The translations under genes were made by a program, and so were the position numbers. From assembly GCF_000686125.1 (NCBI RefSeq), contig NZ_JMMA01000002.1, positions 248,001 to 312,000 on the forward strand: a stretch of DNA of 64,000 nucleotides, written 5' to 3'. The DNA is from Ruminococcus sp. NK3A76 (lineage in GTDB: Bacteria > Bacillota > Clostridia > Oscillospirales > Ruminococcaceae). This document shows positions 60,660-64,000 of this stretch, one piece after another (position 1 is the stretch's first letter; every line of letters starts with the position of its first letter). A model generated the notes under the pieces. It made no database searches, had not been told where the DNA came from, and saw nothing but the letters and a program-made list of their open reading frames with translations.

Positions 60660-61880
60660 TTATCTGCCGTCTGCTGCCTGCTCTCCGATGTCTGCGCTCT
60701 GCTTCATTGTTATATACATCTTCTCTGCAAATACCGCATAGCCCCTCGTGGGGTCTTCTGTGAAGACGTGCGTCACAGCGCCTATCAGCCTGCCGTCCTG
60801 TATTATCGGGCTGCCGCTCATGCCCTGAACTATGCCGCCGGTCTTGTCTGTCAGCTCGTCGTCGGTTATCTTTATTATCATCGAGTGCTCGGCATCGTCT
60901 GACAGATCAACGCTTTCTATCTCGATGCCGTATTTCTGCGGCTCGCCGTTGTCAAGAGTGGTGTAGATATATGCTTCCCCTTCGTGCGCCTCCTGCTTGT
61001 AGCCAAGCGGCACCGCCCCATGCTCAGACGGCGATGAGAAAAGCCTGCCGAATACCCCACACCCTGTGTTCAGCGAAAGCGTGCCTGCCGCCGCCGATGA
61101 GCAGAAATGCCCTTTGAGCTCGCCGGGGTCGCCTTCAACGCTCTTTTCATAGCCGGTTATCTCGACCTCGCCTACATTTCCCTCGGAAAGCGGCAGCGGC
61201 TGCCTTGTGTCGGCATCGCATATCGGGTGGCCTAACCCTCCGAAGCCGCCGCACTGCTCATCGTAAAAGGTCAGTGTGCCTATGCCTGCCGATGAGTCAC
61301 GCACCCACATTCCTGCACGGTACTTTCCGCCTGCCAGCTCCGGGGTGAGCGTCATGTTCATGACCTTGCCCATGCGCTTTACCGTTACGCTTACAGGCTC
61401 GCCGCCGCTTTGCTCGACTATGCCTGAGATGTCGTCGTTAGAAGAAACGCACTGCCCGTCAACGCTTGTGATAATGTCGCCTATGCGTATGCCGCACCTC
61501 GCCGCCGGGCAGGACATATCCCCGTCAAAGCCGCCGTCTGCCTGCAGGTCTATCACCAGCACTCCGTCAGTGATGAGCCTTATCCCGAACGGCTCACCGC
61601 AGGGTACGAGCATAGGCCTGGCTTTCGTGCTTGCCTGAATGTCCTTTATCGGCACCGTGCCAAAGAGCTTTAGCGTATAGGTGCGTGAGGAGTCAGCCCC
61701 GGTTATTGCCTGATAGCTGCCCTGACCGTCGGCTGTTATGTCAAAAAACGTCTGTAACGCCGGCGGCCCTGATGTGTATATGCTGTCAGGCAGCGCAGAG
61801 GAATAATACCCCGTCAGCCCCAGCACCGAAAGTGCCGCAGCCCCTAAGAAAACAGCCGAGCGTTTGAAAAATCTCTTCAT
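60660..61880 (-). CDS. spoIVB: SpoIVB serine peptidase
   Basis: A 406-residue forespore protease that triggers sigma-K activation. A signal anchor (about 10-30), a PDZ domain (about 115-190) and an S55 peptidase domain follow. The catalytic triad has His in GGLGHPICD, Asp in KITDDEL and Ser in GIVQGMSGSPI. It lies directly upstream of spo0A on the same strand. A sporulation-associated protease argues that the host can form spores or did recently. Confidence 0.94.
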   Translation of the reverse strand: MKRFFKRSAVFLGAAALSVLGLTGYYSSALPDSIYTSGPPALQTFFDITADGQGSYQAITGADSSRTYTLKLFGTVPIKDIQASTKARPMLVPCGEPFGIRLITDGVLVIDLQADGGFDGDMSCPAARCGIRIGDIITSVDGQCVSSNDDISGIVEQSGGEPVSVTVKRMGKVMNMTLTPELAGGKYRAGMWVRDSSAGIGTLTFYDEQCGGFGGLGHPICDADTRQPLPLSEGNVGEVEITGYEKSVEGDPGELKGHFCSSAAAGTLSLNTGCGVFGRLFSSPSEHGAVPLGYKQEAHEGEAYIYTTLDNGEPQKYGIEIESVDLSDDAEHSMIIKITDDELTDKTGGIVQGMSGSPIIQDGRLIGAVTHVFTEDPTRGYAVFAEKMYITMKQSADIGEQAADGR

Positions 61881-62014
61881 TTTTGATTACGTCCTTTCTG
61901 AATTGAACTCATTTTTATTTTTGGCTTTTTTGAAGATTTAATACAGACGGCAATGCAAGTATTATTTTCTTTGGTTTGAATGAAATATATTTCTATTCAA
62001 AGAAAATATTTGTG

Positions 62015-62043
62015 TTGCAAAAAGAATAATATTATGATATAAT
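62015..62043 (+). promoter_or_regulatory. Sigma-A promoter
   Basis: TTGCAA (62015-62020), 17-bp spacer, TATAAT (62038-62043), for the gene at 62120. Confidence 0.7.
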
Positions 62044-62119
62044 AAGCATTGGCATTGTTTTATTTAAAAAGAAAGCAGCATATACGGCGTGCTTGTGACA
62101 GAATACATTAAAGGTAAAG

Positions 62120-62758
62120 GTGAAAACGGCTTTGAAATCAAAAAAAGAACGCCTTAAGGAACGATCACTTAAGCAGATAGAGCAGAAAAAAGAGATAGAA
62201 AAAGAAGAACAGGAGCTTAAAGAAAAAGTCAGGGAAAAAGATACTCTCAGCCTTTCATCAGTAAGGCTGCTCAAAAAAGAGCCGATATACTGCCTTTTGC
62301 TCAAACTCATAGCGGTGGGCGTTTATATCTATTCCTGCTTCTACTACGGCGGTGTGACTATTATAGGTATATTCACCGGGCAGGTGCATGAGGTGCCTAA
62401 GAAATATGCTGTGTATATGCTCATAGGCGTTGTGCTGCTGCTTGCGGCGCTGCTGCTGATGTTCTTTAAAAAGTATATAGTTTCCTTCGTGCTCAATGCC
62501 GCTGGAACTATATTATATATGAAGACTTCCGTATTTCTTGTAGAAACAGTGCGAAGAATGCTTAACGATAACTACATAAGTGACCCTGATATACAAAACC
62601 TTGATAAGATCTATGTGCGCCGCCATTATCCCGAGATAGCTTTTCTTGTTCTGGGGCTGGTGCTGCTGCTTATCAGTATCATCAGGCGCTATCTCAGATA
62701 CCGCAAGCTAAGAAACGAGCGTGACAACGCACCTGTCAAGAGCATCATCGACGACTGA
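62120..62758 (+). CDS. Membrane protein with N-terminal coiled coil
   Basis: A GTG start at 62120 lies behind AAAGGTAAAG; the product has 212 residues. The first 45 are a Lys/Glu coiled-coil ('KEIEKEEQELKEKVREK'), then about four membrane helices (about 58-78, 93-113, 119-140, 172-190), and a basic C terminus. I do not recognise a family. It has a consensus promoter. A MITE copy and then a terminator follow, so it is monocistronic. Confidence 0.7.
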   Translation: MKTALKSKKERLKERSLKQIEQKKEIEKEEQELKEKVREKDTLSLSSVRLLKKEPIYCLLLKLIAVGVYIYSCFYYGGVTIIGIFTGQVHEVPKKYAVYMLIGVVLLLAALLLMFFKKYIVSFVLNAAGTILYMKTSVFLVETVRRMLNDNYISDPDIQNLDKIYVRRHYPEIAFLVLGLVLLLISIIRRYLRYRKLRNERDNAPVKSIIDD

Positions 62759-62797
62759 GAAAGTGTGTTTTTGACTGTGTAATATTGTTATAAAACT

Positions 62798-62975
62798 TAA
62801 GGCAACACCGCCGGGCCACCGGCGGATACCTTTGCACGCCATCCACTTGCAAATTTTCCGTCATATTACCCAAATTTACCTTGAAATACGTTAGTATTCC
62901 TGCGGTAAATTTAGCCAATCTGACGAAAAATTTGACTGCGTGTCTGACGTACAATGGCCCAGCGGTGTTGCCTTA
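62798..62975 (+). mobile_element. MITE-like palindromic element, divergent copy
   Basis: It keeps the TAAGGCAACACCG / CGGTGTTGCCTTA ends and the inner TTTTCCGTCATATTAC and TCTGACGAAAA landmarks, but differs at many positions from the three near-identical copies. The outer arms here are GC-rich (GGGCCACCGG). It lies between the 62120 gene and its terminator. Confidence 0.85.
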
Positions 62976-62985
62976 ATAAAAGTAT

Positions 62986-63015
62986 AAAAAGCGCACCTGC
63001 CGGGTGCGTTTTTTG
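62986..63015. terminator. Bidirectional terminator
   Basis: AAAAAGCGCACC and GGGTGCGTTTTTT pair around TGCC, with A and T runs on both sides. Confidence 0.9.
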
Positions 63016-63028
63016 TTGTATTTTCGGG

Positions 63029-63058
63029 TTGACAAGGGGAGCTTTTGTGTGATATAAT
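63029..63058 (+). promoter_or_regulatory. Sigma-A promoter for MBOAT gene
   Basis: TTGACA (63029-63034), 18-bp spacer, TATAAT (63053-63058). Confidence 0.72.
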
Positions 63059-63109
63059 AATTAATGTATGTCGATATGTGTGGTTTTTTGTACACATAAA
63101 GGCGATTTG

Positions 63110-64000
63110 ATGATAAAGGGGATTTTGTTTTTGGTTTTTGCAGATCTTTTCTTTATATACTTCTTTCTGCCCGTCTGTTTGATATTCTATTTCATGACGA
63201 GGAACCTGCATATCAGAAACGCCGTGCTGATAGTTTTCTCACTGGTGTTCTATGCGTGGGGCGAGCCTGTGTGGGTCTGCCTGCTGGTGTTCTCGGCGGT
63301 GGTCGATTACATAAACGGCCTTGTGATAGAAAAAAACCGGGGCAAAACGCCGGCGAGGCTTGCAGTCGTCTGCTCGCTCGTGATAAACTTAGGGCTTCTC
63401 GTGGCGTTCAAGTATTCAGGCTTTATAGTCGAGAATGTCAATAACCTTGTCGGCACAGAGTTCACCGTGCCGAATATAAGGCTGCCGATAGGCATATCCT
63501 TCTATACCTTCCAGACGATATCCTATACTATCGACTGCTATAGAGATAAGGTGCCCACACAGCATAATTTCTTCAAGTTCCTTATGTATGTGTCGCTTTT
63601 CCCGCAGCTCGTCGCAGGGCCTATAGTGCGCTATTCGACGATAGGCAAGGAGATAGAATACCGCACCTCGGATATGCAGATGGTGTCAGAGGGCATCTCA
63701 CGCATAATCTTAGGCCTTGGCAAAAAGGTCATCATCGCAAACGCTATCAGCAAGATAGTTTCCACCTGCTTCGGCGAGGCATCAGACGGCTATGCGGCTG
63801 TAAGCACAGTGTCTGTGACAGGTGCATGGTTCGGCGGAATAATGGTCGCACTGTGGTATTACTACGATTTCTCGGGATATTCCGATATAGCCATAGGTCT
63901 TGGCAGGATATTCGGCTTCCACTTTGATGAGAACTTCAAGTATCCGCTCATATCCAAGTCTATTTCTGAATTCTGGCGCAGATGGCATATATCCCTCTCG
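63110..64000 (+). CDS. MBOAT O-acyltransferase, 5' part (runs off the edge)
   Basis: The frame opens at ATG 63110 behind AAAGGCG and is open to the end (297 codons seen). It is multi-helix, with 'FYAWGEPVWVCLLVFSAVVD' and the family motifs GPIVRYSTIG (about residues 169-178), YYYDFSGYSDIAIGLGRIFG (about 246-265) and SEFWRRWHISLS, which holds the active-site His. It matches AlgI/DltB-type polymer acetyltransferases, so it probably O-acetylates a surface polysaccharide or sugar. A partner (AlgJ/AlgX- or SGNH-like) may follow outside the window. Confidence 0.92.
   Translation, partial: MIKGILFLVFADLFFIYFFLPVCLIFYFMTRNLHIRNAVLIVFSLVFYAWGEPVWVCLLVFSAVVDYINGLVIEKNRGKTPARLAVVCSLVINLGLLVAFKYSGFIVENVNNLVGTEFTVPNIRLPIGISFYTFQTISYTIDCYRDKVPTQHNFFKFLMYVSLFPQLVAGPIVRYSTIGKEIEYRTSDMQMVSEGISRIILGLGKKVIIANAISKIVSTCFGEASDGYAAVSTVSVTGAWFGGIMVALWYYYDFSGYSDIAIGLGRIFGFHFDENFKYPLISKSISEFWRRWHISLS

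Noticed and set aside
1-64000. Prophage or integrative conjugative element
   Set aside because: No integrase, terminase, capsid, relaxase or T4SS gene is present. Mobile DNA here consists of MITE-like and heptamer repeats only.

Overview
The window reads as chromosomal DNA of a Gram-positive gut-type Clostridia, most likely a Ruminococcus or close relative in the Oscillospiraceae. The grounds are a Firmicutes-type rimP-nusA-rnpM-ylxQ-infB-rbfA-nrnA-truB-ribF order, Spo0A next to SpoIVB, strong AGGAGG ribosome sites, many consensus sigma-A promoters with 17-bp spacers, frequent AUA isoleucine codons, and many small Ser/Asp/Thr-rich lipoproteins. I see no prophage, CRISPR array or rRNA; one tRNA (Pro, CGG) is present.

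Layout. 0.3-2.6 kb: an AlkZ-related protein and an AlaX-type editing protein between two related heptamer-repeat elements. 2.6-6.9 kb: a divergent FtsX-type ABC exporter, a double-glycine-leader peptide and a small membrane protein. 6.9-15 kb: a lipoprotein, a LacI regulator, an orphan sugar-type binding protein and an OmpR/histidine-kinase pair. 15-18.5 kb: aldose epimerase, Dtd, a Spx/ArsC-like protein and a WG-repeat lipoprotein. 18.55-18.98 kb: a compact two-RNA locus with all the hallmarks of a par/Fst-like type I toxin-antitoxin system. 19-25 kb: an orphan pilin, thioredoxin with a pyridine-nucleotide-motif-poor reductase, a PAS-GGDEF-EAL protein and an MFS transporter. 25-29 kb: a zinc-ribbon/lipoprotein cluster and alr. 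29-31 kb: SLOG, LCP-like and PII-like proteins. 31.4-42.3 kb: the translation/ribosome-maturation cluster and gltX. 42.3-47.3 kb: a GldA/GldF/GldG plus DUF4340 transporter. 47.4-52.2 kb: a sigma factor, zinc-ribbon proteins and a NifU-like/GGGtGRT pair behind a structured leader. 52.3-57.3 kb: a c-di-GMP phosphodiesterase/cyclase pair and YccF. 57.5-59.6 kb: an AT-rich patch with tRNA-Pro and a secreted C39-like protease carrying a ricin-type lectin. 59.6-64 kb: spo0A, spoIVB, a membrane protein and the start of an MBOAT acyltransferase.

Two families of non-coding repeats run through the window. One is a 176-178 bp palindromic MITE-like element with 15-bp ends and apparent TA duplication (five full copies, two miniature ones), placed in transcribed UTRs. 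The other is a set of elements built from 7-bp-periodic arrays (AACAGGT, GTGAATA, GAATAAA types) around a central hairpin. These repeats, the type I toxin-antitoxin locus and the structured leader at 49.56 kb are the least routine parts of the window.

All calls come from reading the sequence. Family names are from recognised motifs, not database searches. Start codons were often moved inward to the one with the best ribosome-binding site.
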